DNA of 64,000 bases from Flavobacteriales bacterium UBA1494 (GTDB lineage: Bacteria; Bacteroidota; Bacteroidia; Flavobacteriales_E; Vicingaceae), in NCBI GenBank assembly GCA_905182175.1, contig CAJJAT010000015.1:1-64000 (forward strand). Reading direction: 5' to 3'. The translations under genes were made by a program, and so were the position numbers. This document shows positions 55,594 through 64,000 of the stretch, piece by piece; position 1 is the first letter of the stretch; every line of letters starts with the position of its first letter. The notes under the pieces are model-generated. The model was not told the origin of the DNA. It did not search any database and was given only the letters and a program-made list of their open reading frames with translations.

Positions 55594-57765
55594 CTATTTA
55601 TAATCATCTGTTATCAATTCAAAATCAAGTTGCTTTTTAGAAAGGTCTGCTTTTAGAACTTTTACCCTAACCTCGTCTCCAATTCTAAATATCTTGCCTC
55701 TTTTCTTGCCTTCTATTGCATAATTTTCTGGGTTAAAGTTGTAAAAGTCATCTTTCAAACTTCGCAGTCGAACCATTCCTTCGCACTTGTTGTCTTCTAA
55801 TTCTACAAAAATCCCCCACTCACTTACCCCTGAAACAACTCCTGCGAAGACCTCTCCTTCTTTATCTTGCATGAATTTGACTTGCATGAACTTAATGCTT
55901 GCACGTTCAGCTTCTGTTGCCAACTTCTCTCTGTTAGAGGAGTGCTTGCATTTCTCTTCCAACGCAACAGCGTCTACCGCCTTTCCGCCATCTAAATAAT
56001 ATTGCAATAAGCGGTGTACCATTACATCTGGGTAACGGCGAATAGGTGAAGTGAAATGTGAGTAAAATTTGAATCCCAATCCATAGTGCCCAACATTTGC
56101 AGTTGAGTAAACCGCCTTCGCCATGGTTCTAATGGCCAATTGTGAAATCAATGCTTCTTCAGATTTTCCCTCAACATCAGCCATCAACCTGTTTAAAGTA
56201 GCAGAAATCCCTTTTGGCGAAGTCGTGTCTATTCTGTATCCAAACTTTTTAATAAACTCACTAAAGGTTTCTAATTTCTCAGGGTCTGGGCTGTCATGAA
56301 TTCTGTAAACAAATGGTTTTGGAGTTTTCATTTCTCCAATTCTTTGCACTTGCGTTTCTTCTGCTCGAGCTCCAATAAATTCTGCCACTTTCATATTGGC
56401 CAACAACATAAACTCTTCAATCAATTTATTTGCATCCTTCTGCTCTTTCAAGAAAACGCCTAATGGTTCCCCTTTTTCATCCAGCTTGAATTTTACTTCT
56501 AACGTATTAAAATTGATTGATCCTTTTTTGAAACGATCTTTTCGAAGTTGCTTTGCCAACTTATCTAGCGTTAAAATCTCTTCCTGATAATCTCCCTTTC
56601 CAGTTTCAATTACATTTTGAGCCTCTTCGTAGGTAAATCTTCTGTCAGAATGAATTACTGTTCTACCAAACCACTGTTTGTGAATTTTGGTGTCTTCACT
56701 CATTTCAAAAACGGCCGAAAAACAATATTTATCTTCTTTTGGTCGCAACGAGCAAGCAAAATTCGAAAGCACTTCCGGTAACATCGGTACTACTCGATCT
56801 ACCAAATAAACAGAAGTTGCTCTTTCATACGCTTCCTGATCCAACTCACTTCCTTCTTTTAAATAATGACTAACGTCTGCAATGTGCACTCCAATTTCCC
56901 AATTCCCATTCTTTAGCTTTTGTAATGAAAGTGCATCATCAAAATCTTTTGCATCAGCCGGGTCAATCGTAAAGGTTGTAACCTCTCTTAAATCTCTTCT
57001 CTTTTTTACTTCCGATTCGTGAATGCTAACATCTAAATTCTCAGCTGCGGCTTCAATTCCTTTCGGAAATTCAATTGGCAAACCATATTCTGCCAAAATA
57101 GAATGCATTTCAGTTTGGTTTTCTCCAGGTTTTCCTAACACCTGAATTATCTCTCCAAAAGGGCTGTCCACATTACTTGGCCATTTGGTCATTTTTGCAA
57201 TCACCTTCTCCCCGTCTTGCGCACCCATTAATTTATCTAGCGGAATAAAGAGATCCACTGTCATTCTTCTACTGTCAGGAACCAGAAATGCATGTTTTGC
57301 AGATTTCTGTAATGTTCCAACAAATTCAGTTTGCGCTCTTTCTATTACCTCAATTATTTTGCCAATCGGTTTGCCATTTCGCTTTACCCGTAAAATTGCA
57401 ACCTCAACGGTATCTCCATGAAGCGCAATGTCTAAATCTTTTTCTCCAATGTAAATGTCGTTTGGCAAACCTTCTACCTCAATGTAGGCTGTGCCGCTTG
57501 AGGTCATGTCTACCTTGCCAATAAGCTTCTCTAAATTTTCATCAATTCCAACAAGTTTAAATTTCCCCGGTTTCTCTTCTACCAAAGCATCATTCGCCTC
57601 CAATTCATATAACACTTTAGCAATAATCTTCTTTTTAGAAGTTTGTGTTATATTGAGTTGTCTCGATACTTGTTTGTAGTTCATATCCATAGTTGGATTC
57701 GAACGAAATACACTTAACACTTTTTCTTGCAATGAATTGGGTTTTGATTTTTGATTTTTAGGCAT
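55594..57765 (-). CDS. rnr: Ribonuclease R
   Basis: A 723-residue RNase II/R-family exonuclease. An N-terminal helix-turn-helix-like part and cold-shock domains come first, then the RNB domain with the catalytic aspartates in FTIDPADAKDFDDALSLQKL (about residues 271-290), followed by HFTSPIRRYPDVMVHRLLQY and a C-terminal S1 domain (GVVSGVSEWGIFVELEDNKC). It degrades structured RNA 3' to 5'. The C terminus lacks the long basic tail of E. coli RNase R. It is a single gene with its own terminator. Confidence 0.96.
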   Translation of the reverse strand: MPKNQKSKPNSLQEKVLSVFRSNPTMDMNYKQVSRQLNITQTSKKKIIAKVLYELEANDALVEEKPGKFKLVGIDENLEKLIGKVDMTSSGTAYIEVEGLPNDIYIGEKDLDIALHGDTVEVAILRVKRNGKPIGKIIEVIERAQTEFVGTLQKSAKHAFLVPDSRRMTVDLFIPLDKLMGAQDGEKVIAKMTKWPSNVDSPFGEIIQVLGKPGENQTEMHSILAEYGLPIEFPKGIEAAAENLDVSIHESEVKKRRDLREVTTFTIDPADAKDFDDALSLQKLKNGNWEIGVHIADVSHYLKEGSELDQEAYERATSVYLVDRVVPMLPEVLSNFACSLRPKEDKYCFSAVFEMSEDTKIHKQWFGRTVIHSDRRFTYEEAQNVIETGKGDYQEEILTLDKLAKQLRKDRFKKGSINFNTLEVKFKLDEKGEPLGVFLKEQKDANKLIEEFMLLANMKVAEFIGARAEETQVQRIGEMKTPKPFVYRIHDSPDPEKLETFSEFIKKFGYRIDTTSPKGISATLNRLMADVEGKSEEALISQLAIRTMAKAVYSTANVGHYGLGFKFYSHFTSPIRRYPDVMVHRLLQYYLDGGKAVDAVALEEKCKHSSNREKLATEAERASIKFMQVKFMQDKEGEVFAGVVSGVSEWGIFVELEDNKCEGMVRLRSLKDDFYNFNPENYAIEGKKRGKIFRIGDEVRVKVLKADLSKKQLDFELITDDYK

Positions 57766-57822
57766 GAATGAAACTGATATTAATGTGGTAGGAATGTAGG
57801 TTTTATTTCCTATTGATTACCA

Positions 57823-57830
57823 CAAATTTA
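57823..57830 (-). promoter_or_regulatory. Candidate -7 element of rnr
   Basis: The minus strand reads TAAATTTG, an exact match, 58 nt upstream of the rnr start; no -33 element was seen at normal spacing. Confidence 0.4.
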
Positions 57831-57963
57831 AGGATGGTTTTTGAGGTACATGCGATTTAGAACCAATTAGCATGAATCTTAAAGCAGACGTAACATGAGA
57901 ATGCAAAACGATTTAGAAATTAAACAGTATTTAATTGGTAAAAGCAACTAACTCACAGACCTT

Positions 57964-59476
57964 CTATCGAGCTACAATTCCTTTTTTCGTCACTCCTCCA
58001 ACTTTCAAGAAATAAATGCCGTTCTGAAAACGGCTTACAGCTAAGTTCTCTTTCTCTTGAGTGATTTGAAATCCTAAGATTATCGCTCCCGTAATAAAAT
58101 TAATTTCAACTACTTCGCCAATTAAGTTCTGAATTTCCAGGGTTAATTTTCACTTGCAGGGTTGGGATAAATTAATATGCGTATATTTTTTCAGCTATAG
58201 CAAGGTTAGTTGATAGATAATTTTCGAAAACTCTAAGATGACAGGAGTAACTGCCATTTCCATTGTTCCTATGCGCTCCTATTGCTAATTTATCTCCAAT
58301 TGAATTCATGCTTACTGCAATACCTGAAAAGTTTACGCTTGCTTCTCCATCTATACCTACACCTAACTCAACCCAATTCGATCTACTCCACTCATAGATA
58401 CGAGTATGACCCGATGCAGAACGATTTCTTCCATTTCTAGAGGCTCCTATGGCGACTCTATCACCGATTGAGTTCATACTAACCGATCCCCCCGAACCGT
58501 CACTTTGTCCTTCACCGTCTATGTCTAATACCATTTGAGGCCATAATAATCCATTCCATTCATATATTCTAACATGTCCTGCATTATTTCCACTTCCGTC
58601 ATTATTGAAAGCCCCTGCCAAGTCTATCTCCGGTAGAATTTAGTGTGACAGAACCTGAATGGTCATCGGCAGCTTCTCCATCTATATCCAATCCGAGCCG
58701 AGTCCAACTTGTCCCTGTCCACTCATAAACTAGAACATGGCATCTATTCCATTGCCATCATTCATTTGGTGCTCCTATTGCCAGTCGGTCTCCAATACTA
58801 TTTAAGACTAGCAGATACTCCTGACCCAGCTCCTACAGCTTCTCCATTTAGATCTGCACCTAACAGATTCTAAGAAACCCCGTCCCATTCAGATACTCGC
58901 ATATGACCCGCATCTGTTAAGTATCCATAATTTGAAGGAGCACCAATAGCTAAGCGATCGCCAGTTGCATTCAAACTAATAGAAAATCCCAACCTATCAT
59001 CAATAGAATCTCCGTCGATATCAACCCCTAGTTGAGTCCAAGCAATGCCATTCCAATCAAAAACTCTAACATGCCCTGAATTTGAACCATTACCGTCATT
59101 AAGATGAGCTCCAATTACCATCTGCGTTTAATTCAACTGAAATCCTTGATTCATCGCCTGAATTCTCACCGTCAAAATCTAACCCAATCTGAACCCAAGT
59201 TGTGTTTTTGCAATGGTAAACTCTAGTATGTCCAGAGCTTGCTCCATTCCCATCATTTCTATAAGCTCCAATAGCTAAATGTATCGCAGCAGAATCTAAG
59301 CTAATCGCCCAGCCTGAAAAATCACCAGCTGCCTCTCCATCTGTATCTAACCCCAATTTCGCCCATTGAACAATAGTGCATTTCGGAGCTTTGGCAATGA
59401 AAAAAAGGACAAAAAATTTTGAGATTATTTGAGTTTTATTATTCATTACAAATGGGTTAACAATTACAATTTGCAA
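57964..59476 (-). pseudogene. Decayed FG-GAP repeat protein with a T9SS domain
   Basis: On the minus strand seven imperfect repeats encode a propeller-type protein of the FG-GAP kind, with units carrying DIDGEA, NSIGDRLAIGA and SGHTRIYEW. Between repeats the frame changes several times and single stops occur, so only fragments of up to 149 codons remain open. The last segment, in another frame again, reads LTLEIQNLIGEVVEINFITG and FQNGIYFLKVGGVTKKGIVA, which is a T9SS C-terminal sorting domain. The likely upstream end is near 59476. A surface-secreted adhesin- or enzyme-like protein is likely. Confidence 0.88.
58344..59340 (-). repeat. Tandem repeat array of the FG-GAP remnant, seven units
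   Basis: The conserved TCTCC(A/G)TC stretch encoding the DGE segment recurs near 58344, 58512, 58675, 58841, 59009, 59166 and 59334, intervals of 157 to 168 nt. Units are diverged in sequence but keep the order DGE, SxxGDRLAIGA, GHxRVYEW. The variable spacing reflects indels that break the reading frame. Confidence 0.85.
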
Positions 59477-59704
59477 ATTATCGATTATTTATTCAAACGA
59501 ATATTTTTCAAAAACAAGAATATTTGCTACAGATTAATCCTTGTAAAGCTCTATAACGAATACCCTATTATTAATACTATACGTTCTAGTAGACTCAAAA
59601 ACCCAGTTTTTGATAACTAAAACTTAACATAACATTTATATTTCTCCGCAATTTTTAGGCAATCAGTCTCGTTCTCATTCAATAAACCAATTAAATCTGT
59701 AAGC

Positions 59705-60448
59705 ATGAAAAATCCTAATCATAAAAGAGAAGTACGATTTCCTTTCGCTCAACGATTTTTAACAGGCCTAATTATTGCGTTGACTTTATCTTTAACCGCA
59801 TTTGAATGGACGTCAGTAAAAATTAATCCAGACATACCCGAAATAGAGGTGGACTCCACCTACTTTGATGATGACCTAATACTTCCTCCAATCACGTATA
59901 GGAAGGAAAAAATACGGGAACTAAAACCAAAAGCGCCGACTCCTGAATTTATAGTTGTAGATAAGCAGACCCCTGAAGTGGTCGAGCCAACAGTTGACGA
60001 AACACCAACAGATGATAAGTCAACAGATAACAATACAAGTAAAGTTAACCTTATTGATTACGCCGAGGACACAAATTATAACTCCGAACTTGAAAACGAA
60101 ATATATACCGCAGTAGAAATATTTGCTCATTACGATAAGTGCGCTGAACTAAGAGGCGATGAACTTCAAAACTGTAGCGAATTGAGTATAGTCAATGAAG
60201 TTAAACGACGTTTTAAAGTAACGGAACAAATGAAATCAATTGGAGGAAAGCAGGCTACGCTAATATCCTTTGTAATTGATAAAAATGGAACTATTTCAAA
60301 CATAAAAACAGTACAGTCTCAAAATAAATACATCGAAAAAGCTGCTAAAAAAGCAATTGGAAGTTTACCTCAAATGAACCCTGCCATGCAACAAGGAAGA
60401 GCCGTTGCTTTGCGAGTACAAATTCCAGTTGTAGTTAGAATGGAATAA
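59705..60448 (+). CDS. TonB C-terminal domain (energy transducer) protein
   Basis: A 247-residue protein with a cytosolic N terminus, a single anchor helix (about residues 17-37, RFLTGLIIALTLSLTAFEW), a Pro/Glu/Thr/Asp-rich periplasmic spacer and a C-terminal TonB-type domain (about residues 160-247; ATLISFVIDKNGTISNIKTV and AIGSLPQMNPAMQQGRAV). It would couple inner-membrane energy to an outer-membrane receptor. ExbB/ExbD and receptor genes are not next to it. Confidence 0.88.
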   Translation: MKNPNHKREVRFPFAQRFLTGLIIALTLSLTAFEWTSVKINPDIPEIEVDSTYFDDDLILPPITYRKEKIRELKPKAPTPEFIVVDKQTPEVVEPTVDETPTDDKSTDNNTSKVNLIDYAEDTNYNSELENEIYTAVEIFAHYDKCAELRGDELQNCSELSIVNEVKRRFKVTEQMKSIGGKQATLISFVIDKNGTISNIKTVQSQNKYIEKAAKKAIGSLPQMNPAMQQGRAVALRVQIPVVVRME

Positions 60449-60478
60449 TACTGGTTTGCTACTGATTTTTATTTTACG

Positions 60479-60504
60479 TTTGACTTCATGAAAATGAAGT
60501 CGAA
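60479..60504 (+). promoter_or_regulatory. Hairpin spanning the start codon of the cyclase gene
   Basis: TTTGACTTCAT (60479-60489) pairs with ATGAAGTCGAA (60494-60504) with one wobble and a GAAA loop. It contains the ATG at 60488 and begins its right arm with the second in-frame ATG at 60494, so in RNA it could hide the start site. No T-run follows, so it is not a terminator. Confidence 0.5.
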
Positions 60505-61243
60505 CATAACCATTAGTAAAATTGAATATAAAGTTGATCTTGGGGAACCCATTGATATTTCAATGCCCTTGCATGTTGGAAGAGACAACCCGAGCGCTTG
60601 GTACGTTGCCCCACCAACAATTGAACCTGTGCGAACAGAGCAATTCATAGGTGCTGTTGCTGAGGGTGGCAGTGTAAATTTTAGGAATATATTTTTTAAC
60701 CCACATGGCCACGGCACTCATACAGAATGTGTAGGCCATATTGCCAACGAAGTATACTCCATCAACAAAACCTTAACACAGTTTTTCTTTTTAGCTGAAC
60801 TAATTTCTGTTGTACCTGAAAAACAAGAAAATGGGGACGAGATTATTACATGGGAACAAATTCGTTCTGCTTTGCACAACGAAAACAACCAAGCAATTGT
60901 AATTAGAACCCTACCAAACTATTCAGAAAAGCTAAGCAAACAATATTCAAATACAAATCCTGCCTTTATTGAAGCCAAGGCAATGACTGAATTAATTGCG
61001 CTGGGAATTGAACATTTTTTAGTCGACTTACCTTCTGTTGACAAAGAAATGGACGGCGGTGTTTTGGCGGCGCATCATGCTTTTTGGGAACATCCAGAAA
61101 AAACAAACCTCAACAGAACCATTACAGAATTAATCTACGTTCCAGAAGAAGTAACGGACAGGCAATATTTACTAAACCTTCAAATTGCTCCTTTCGAAAA
61201 TGATGCAAGTCCAAGCAAACCCATTTTATACGCGATCTCTTAA
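60488..61243 (+). CDS. Cyclase-family (kynurenine formamidase-like) metal hydrolase
   Basis: A 251-residue member of the cyclase/KynB superfamily. The metal-binding motif is HGHGTHTECVGHI (about residues 76-88), preceded by the segment around NFRNIFFNPHG. Later DLPSVDKEMDGG and AAHHAFW are typical. Starts at 60488 or 60494 are equally possible; both lie within a start-site hairpin. It is immediately followed by the EamA transporter, starting with the stop codon adjacent (TAAATG). Substrate is not known. Confidence 0.85.
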   Translation: MKMKSNITISKIEYKVDLGEPIDISMPLHVGRDNPSAWYVAPPTIEPVRTEQFIGAVAEGGSVNFRNIFFNPHGHGTHTECVGHIANEVYSINKTLTQFFFLAELISVVPEKQENGDEIITWEQIRSALHNENNQAIVIRTLPNYSEKLSKQYSNTNPAFIEAKAMTELIALGIEHFLVDLPSVDKEMDGGVLAAHHAFWEHPEKTNLNRTITELIYVPEEVTDRQYLLNLQIAPFENDASPSKPILYAIS

Positions 61244-62152
61244 ATGAAAAACCTTCTACTTTTGCACTTGGTGGTGCTCATTTTCGGGTTTACTGCAATT
61301 TTAGGAAAACTTATTACCATACCTTCAGACCAATTGGTTTGGTACCGCATGTTTTTCGCTACCTGCTCGTTAGCGGTATATTTAGTTTTAATGAAAAAGA
61401 GCTTTAAAATGAAACGCATTGGAATACTAAAGACCATTGGCGTTGGTTTTATAATCGCGGCACATTGGGTTTTCTTCTTCGAAGCAATCAAACAATCCAA
61501 CGTATCGATAGCCTTAGCAGCGACAGCAACTGGATCCTTATTTACGGCACTGTTAGAACCTATTTTTTTCAAGCGAAAACTACATTTTTATGAGCTTTTG
61601 TTGGGCAGCATTGTACTCTTGGGCTTATATTTTATTTTCCAATTCGAAACAGATAATTCACTCGGAATTTGGTTGGGTGTGCTGGCGGCATTTTTAGCCT
61701 CTTTATTTACCGTTATGAATGGCCAATTAATCAAACAATACGATTCTACAAGAATCTCATTCTACGAATTAGGCGGCGGTGTTATCGCGGTAACGCTGTA
61801 TTTTTTAATTTTTTCCCGTTCTAGTCTTCCCAATTTTCAACTTTCCAGCTCTGATTGGCTTTGGATGCTAGTACTTGCAATTGTTTGCACAGCCTTTGCC
61901 TTTGTTGCAAGTGTAAAAGTGATGGAAGAACTCACCCCATTCACTGTTTCATTAAGTATAAACCTTGAACCTATTTATGGAATATTACTTGCCTTACTCA
62001 TTTTTGGAGAATCAGAAAAGATGTCTCCAGGCTTTTACATTGGAACTTCCCTTATTTTATGCTCTCTTTTTCTGAATGTTTGGATTAAAAGAAGGCTCAA
62101 AAAGAAAGGTTATCTTATTAACTTTGCACCCTTGAAAGACAGTGTAAAATAA
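61244..62152 (+). CDS. EamA/DMT-family transporter
   Basis: A 302-residue transporter of ten predicted helices made of two homologous halves (the EamA domain repeats). GVGFIIAAHWVFFFEAIKQS and SVALAA-like glycine- and alanine-rich segments in the first half match members that export metabolites. It begins directly after the cyclase gene, so both probably act on related small molecules, but the substrate is unknown. Confidence 0.88.
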   Translation: MKNLLLLHLVVLIFGFTAILGKLITIPSDQLVWYRMFFATCSLAVYLVLMKKSFKMKRIGILKTIGVGFIIAAHWVFFFEAIKQSNVSIALAATATGSLFTALLEPIFFKRKLHFYELLLGSIVLLGLYFIFQFETDNSLGIWLGVLAAFLASLFTVMNGQLIKQYDSTRISFYELGGGVIAVTLYFLIFSRSSLPNFQLSSSDWLWMLVLAIVCTAFAFVASVKVMEELTPFTVSLSINLEPIYGILLALLIFGESEKMSPGFYIGTSLILCSLFLNVWIKRRLKKKGYLINFAPLKDSVK

Positions 62153-62176
62153 ACAACACTAGCTATTTTAACTTCT

Positions 62177-62184
62177 TATCTTTG
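62177..62184 (+). promoter_or_regulatory. -7 element of metG
   Basis: TATCTTTG matches TAnnTTTG exactly and lies 16 nt upstream of the metG start; no clear TTG was found upstream, so the -33 element is uncertain. Confidence 0.5.
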
Positions 62185-62200
62185 CGCAAAATAGCAACTA

Positions 62201-64000
62201 ATGGAGAAGAAAGTGACAAAAAAGCACTTAATAACGGCAGCTTTACCCTATGCAAACGGTCCAATACACATCGGCCATTTAGCAGGAGCATATTTACCAG
62301 CAGATATTTACAGTCGCTTTTTAAAAATGAAAGGAGATGACGTTGCTTTTATTTGTGGTTCAGACGAACATGGAGCAGCCATTACTCTTCGCGCAAAAAA
62401 AGAAGGGACAACTCCACAAGCTATTGTAGATAAATACCACGCTTTAAATGCAAAATCTTTCGAAGATTTTGGGATCAACTTCGATATTTTTCATCGTACC
62501 TCATCCAAGATACACCACGAAACAGCACAGGAATTTTTCTTAGAATTAGAGAAAAAGGGAGCATTCACAAAAGAAACCCGAGAACAATTTTACGACGATG
62601 AGTACAATCAATTTTTAGCAGATCGGTATGTTACGGGAACGTGCCCAAAATGTAGCAGCGAAAGAGCCTATGGCGATCAATGTGAAAAATGTGGCTCAAG
62701 TTTAAACCCCACAGATTTAATTAACCCTGTTTCTACCTTAAGTGGAAAATCTCCCGTATTAAGAGAAACTTCTCATTGGTACCTTCCAATGGGTCGACAT
62801 GAAAAGTGGCTAAAAGAATGGATTGAAGAAGGAACCTTAGACGGAAAGACCCATCACAACCCAAAAGAATGGAGAAATCAGGTAATTGGTCAATGTAAAT
62901 CTTGGATTGATGGAGGGTTACATTCTCGTGCAATGACCAGAGATTTAGATTGGGGAGTAAAAGTGCCAACCAAAGACGGAGAGGGAAAAGTATTGTACGT
63001 TTGGTTAGATGCTCCCATTGGATATATTTCTGCAACTAAAGAGTGGGCCGCTAAGAACAACAAAGACTGGAAAGATTATTGGCAAAATGAAGAGACGGAC
63101 TTAGTCCACTTTATTGGGAAAGACAACATTGTATTTCATTGCATTATTTTCCCAATTTTGTTAAAAACACATACTGGGTATAACCTGCCTGTAAATGTTC
63201 CAGCCAATGAGTTTTTAAACCTTGAAGGCGACAAAATTTCAACCTCTAGAGATTGGGCTGTTTGGCTGCACGAATTCAATGAAGAGTTTCCAGGAAAGCA
63301 AGATGTATTGAGATATGTTTTATGTTCAATTGCTCCAGAATCAAAAGACAGTGAATTTACTTGGGATGACTTCCAAGCTCGAAACAACAGTGAATTAGTC
63401 GCTATTTATGGCAACTTTGTTAATCGGGCTGCAGTATTGATAAACAAGTACTATGAAGGAACAGTTCCAGAGCTTTCTGAAAATAATTATCCAGAAATTG
63501 AGAAACAACTTCAAGGCTTCGCAAAAGCGATTAATGAAAAATTAAATAAAAAGCAGTTTAGAGATGCCCAAAATGAAGCGATTAATATTGCACGTCTAGG
63601 GAACAAATTTTTAGCAGAAACCGAACCTTGGAAACTAATTAAAACCACCCCAGAAGAAGTTAAAAATATATTGAATTTAAGTTTGCAAATTGCGGCAAAT
63701 TGCGCTATTGCTTTAGCCCCTTTCTTGCCGTCAAGTTCTACTAAACTTTCCGGTATCTTAGGGTTGAATCAATTGAATTGGAATGAACTTGGTAGTCTTT
63801 CTATTGTTAAACCCAATACACAATTAGGAGAAGTGGAACACTTGTTCCAAAAAATAGAAGACGACATTATTGTGAAACAAAAAGAAAAACTAGATAGTAA
63901 ATCACCTTCAAAGACTTCAGAAACCCCAATTGACTCTTTTAAAGAAGACATTGTATTTGATGACTTTCTAAAATTAGATTTACGAGTAGGTACAATCCTC
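62201..64000 (+). CDS. metG: Methionyl-tRNA synthetase, cut by the window edge
   Basis: The first 600 codons are present and the frame is still open at the edge. The HIGH motif is at residues 23-26 (GPIHIGHL), four zinc cysteines are C148, C151, C161 and C164, and the KMSKS position has the variant KISTS at residues 345-349. The end ([14 protein letters not shown]) begins the C-terminal tRNA-binding (EMAP II/Trbp111-like) domain, so the full protein should be about 690 residues. It charges tRNA-Met. Nothing suggests disruption. Confidence 0.97.
   Translation, partial: MEKKVTKKHLITAALPYANGPIHIGHLAGAYLPADIYSRFLKMKGDDVAFICGSDEHGAAITLRAKKEGTTPQAIVDKYHALNAKSFEDFGINFDIFHRTSSKIHHETAQEFFLELEKKGAFTKETREQFYDDEYNQFLADRYVTGTCPKCSSERAYGDQCEKCGSSLNPTDLINPVSTLSGKSPVLRETSHWYLPMGRHEKWLKEWIEEGTLDGKTHHNPKEWRNQVIGQCKSWIDGGLHSRAMTRDLDWGVKVPTKDGEGKVLYVWLDAPIGYISATKEWAAKNNKDWKDYWQNEETDLVHFIGKDNIVFHCIIFPILLKTHTGYNLPVNVPANEFLNLEGDKISTSRDWAVWLHEFNEEFPGKQDVLRYVLCSIAPESKDSEFTWDDFQARNNSELVAIYGNFVNRAAVLINKYYEGTVPELSENNYPEIEKQLQGFAKAINEKLNKKQFRDAQNEAINIARLGNKFLAETEPWKLIKTTPEEVKNILNLSLQIAANCAIALAPFLPSSSTKLSGILGLNQLNWNELGSLSIVKPNTQLGEVEHLFQKIEDDIIVKQKEKLDSKSPSKTSETPIDSFKEDIVFDDFLKLDLRVGTIL

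Noticed and set aside
1-64000. CRISPR array, prophage or insertion sequence
   Set aside because: No short regular direct repeats with unique spacers, no transposase or phage structural gene, and no terminal inverted repeats were seen on either strand. The only tandem array (58344-59340) is coding repeats of a decayed protein.

Overview
This window is chromosomal DNA from a low-GC member of the Bacteroidota, most likely a marine-type flavobacterium in the broad sense. The evidence is seen directly: AT-rich coding and very AT-rich spacers, start codons without Shine-Dalgarno sequences, the Bacteroidota -7 promoter element TAnnTTTG upstream of many genes, C-terminal type IX secretion (T9SS) sorting domains, SCO and two Cox3-type subunits in one caa3-type oxidase operon, and the DUF6427 - DUF6341 - purD neighbourhood. 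No plasmid, phage, IS or CRISPR structure was seen.

Layout. (1) 1-973 has no intact gene but holds a decayed reading frame. (2) 974-4886 (minus) is a cytochrome oxidase operon: ctaB, two Cox3-like subunits, a subunit IV, SCO and DUF420. (3) 5024-11188 (minus) is a surface polysaccharide block: gmd, fcl, two Wzi/RemB-like outer-membrane barrels and a WecA-type transferase between them. (4) 11231-15329 holds cysQ, purQ, a DUF6427 membrane protein, a DUF6341 protein and purD. (5) 16173-20192 is odhB-odhA (sucB-sucA), with a perfect 22-bp palindrome over its promoter. (6) 20380-28304 has a TIGR01777 protein, a prenyl synthase - epimerase - rmlA run, a large RND-type exporter and a TRIC channel. 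(7) 28357-34991 is a 2012-residue alpha-2-macroglobulin lipoprotein and a small lipoprotein. (8) 35070-39799 is a UspA protein, two decayed genes and two PfkB-family kinases. (9) 39969-40535 is tRNA-Asn(GTT), followed by a broken GIY-YIG endonuclease gene and imperfect copies of the tRNA 3' end. (10) 41248-43762 (minus) is an RsbQ-like hydrolase, a PAS histidine kinase and a response regulator. (11) 44165-54952 has a 2OG-Fe(II) oxygenase, a broken T9SS cargo gene, two lipoproteins, a biotin carrier, an M1 aminopeptidase, RNase H, lipB, lipA and MarC. (12) 55139-64000 has a decayed secreted gene, rnr, a decayed FG-GAP repeat gene, a TonB-like protein, a cyclase-family hydrolase, an EamA transporter and the first 600 codons of metG.

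How the genes work together. odhA/odhB need lipoylation, supplied by lipB and lipA in the same window, and feed the respiratory chain that ends in the caa3-type oxidase. gmd/fcl, rmlA and the epimerase make nucleotide sugars; the WecA-type transferase loads undecaprenyl phosphate, the prenyl synthase may feed the lipid pool, and the Wzi/RemB barrels are candidates for surface attachment or export of the glycan.

The strongest unusual signals are the tRNA-linked GIY-YIG remnant, the RsbQ/PAS-kinase/regulator cassette (a possible small-molecule signalling system in which a hydrolase-type receptor is tied to a histidine kinase instead of a phosphatase), the palindrome over the odhAB promoter, a near-identical 21-nt promoter box in front of two paralogous PfkB kinases, and a high density of gene remnants (at least eight), several clearly from secreted or T9SS-exported proteins. 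These remnants look like recent decay, because the reading frames can still be followed through single stops and frameshifts. Functional names rest on motif recognition from memory; no database search was run.
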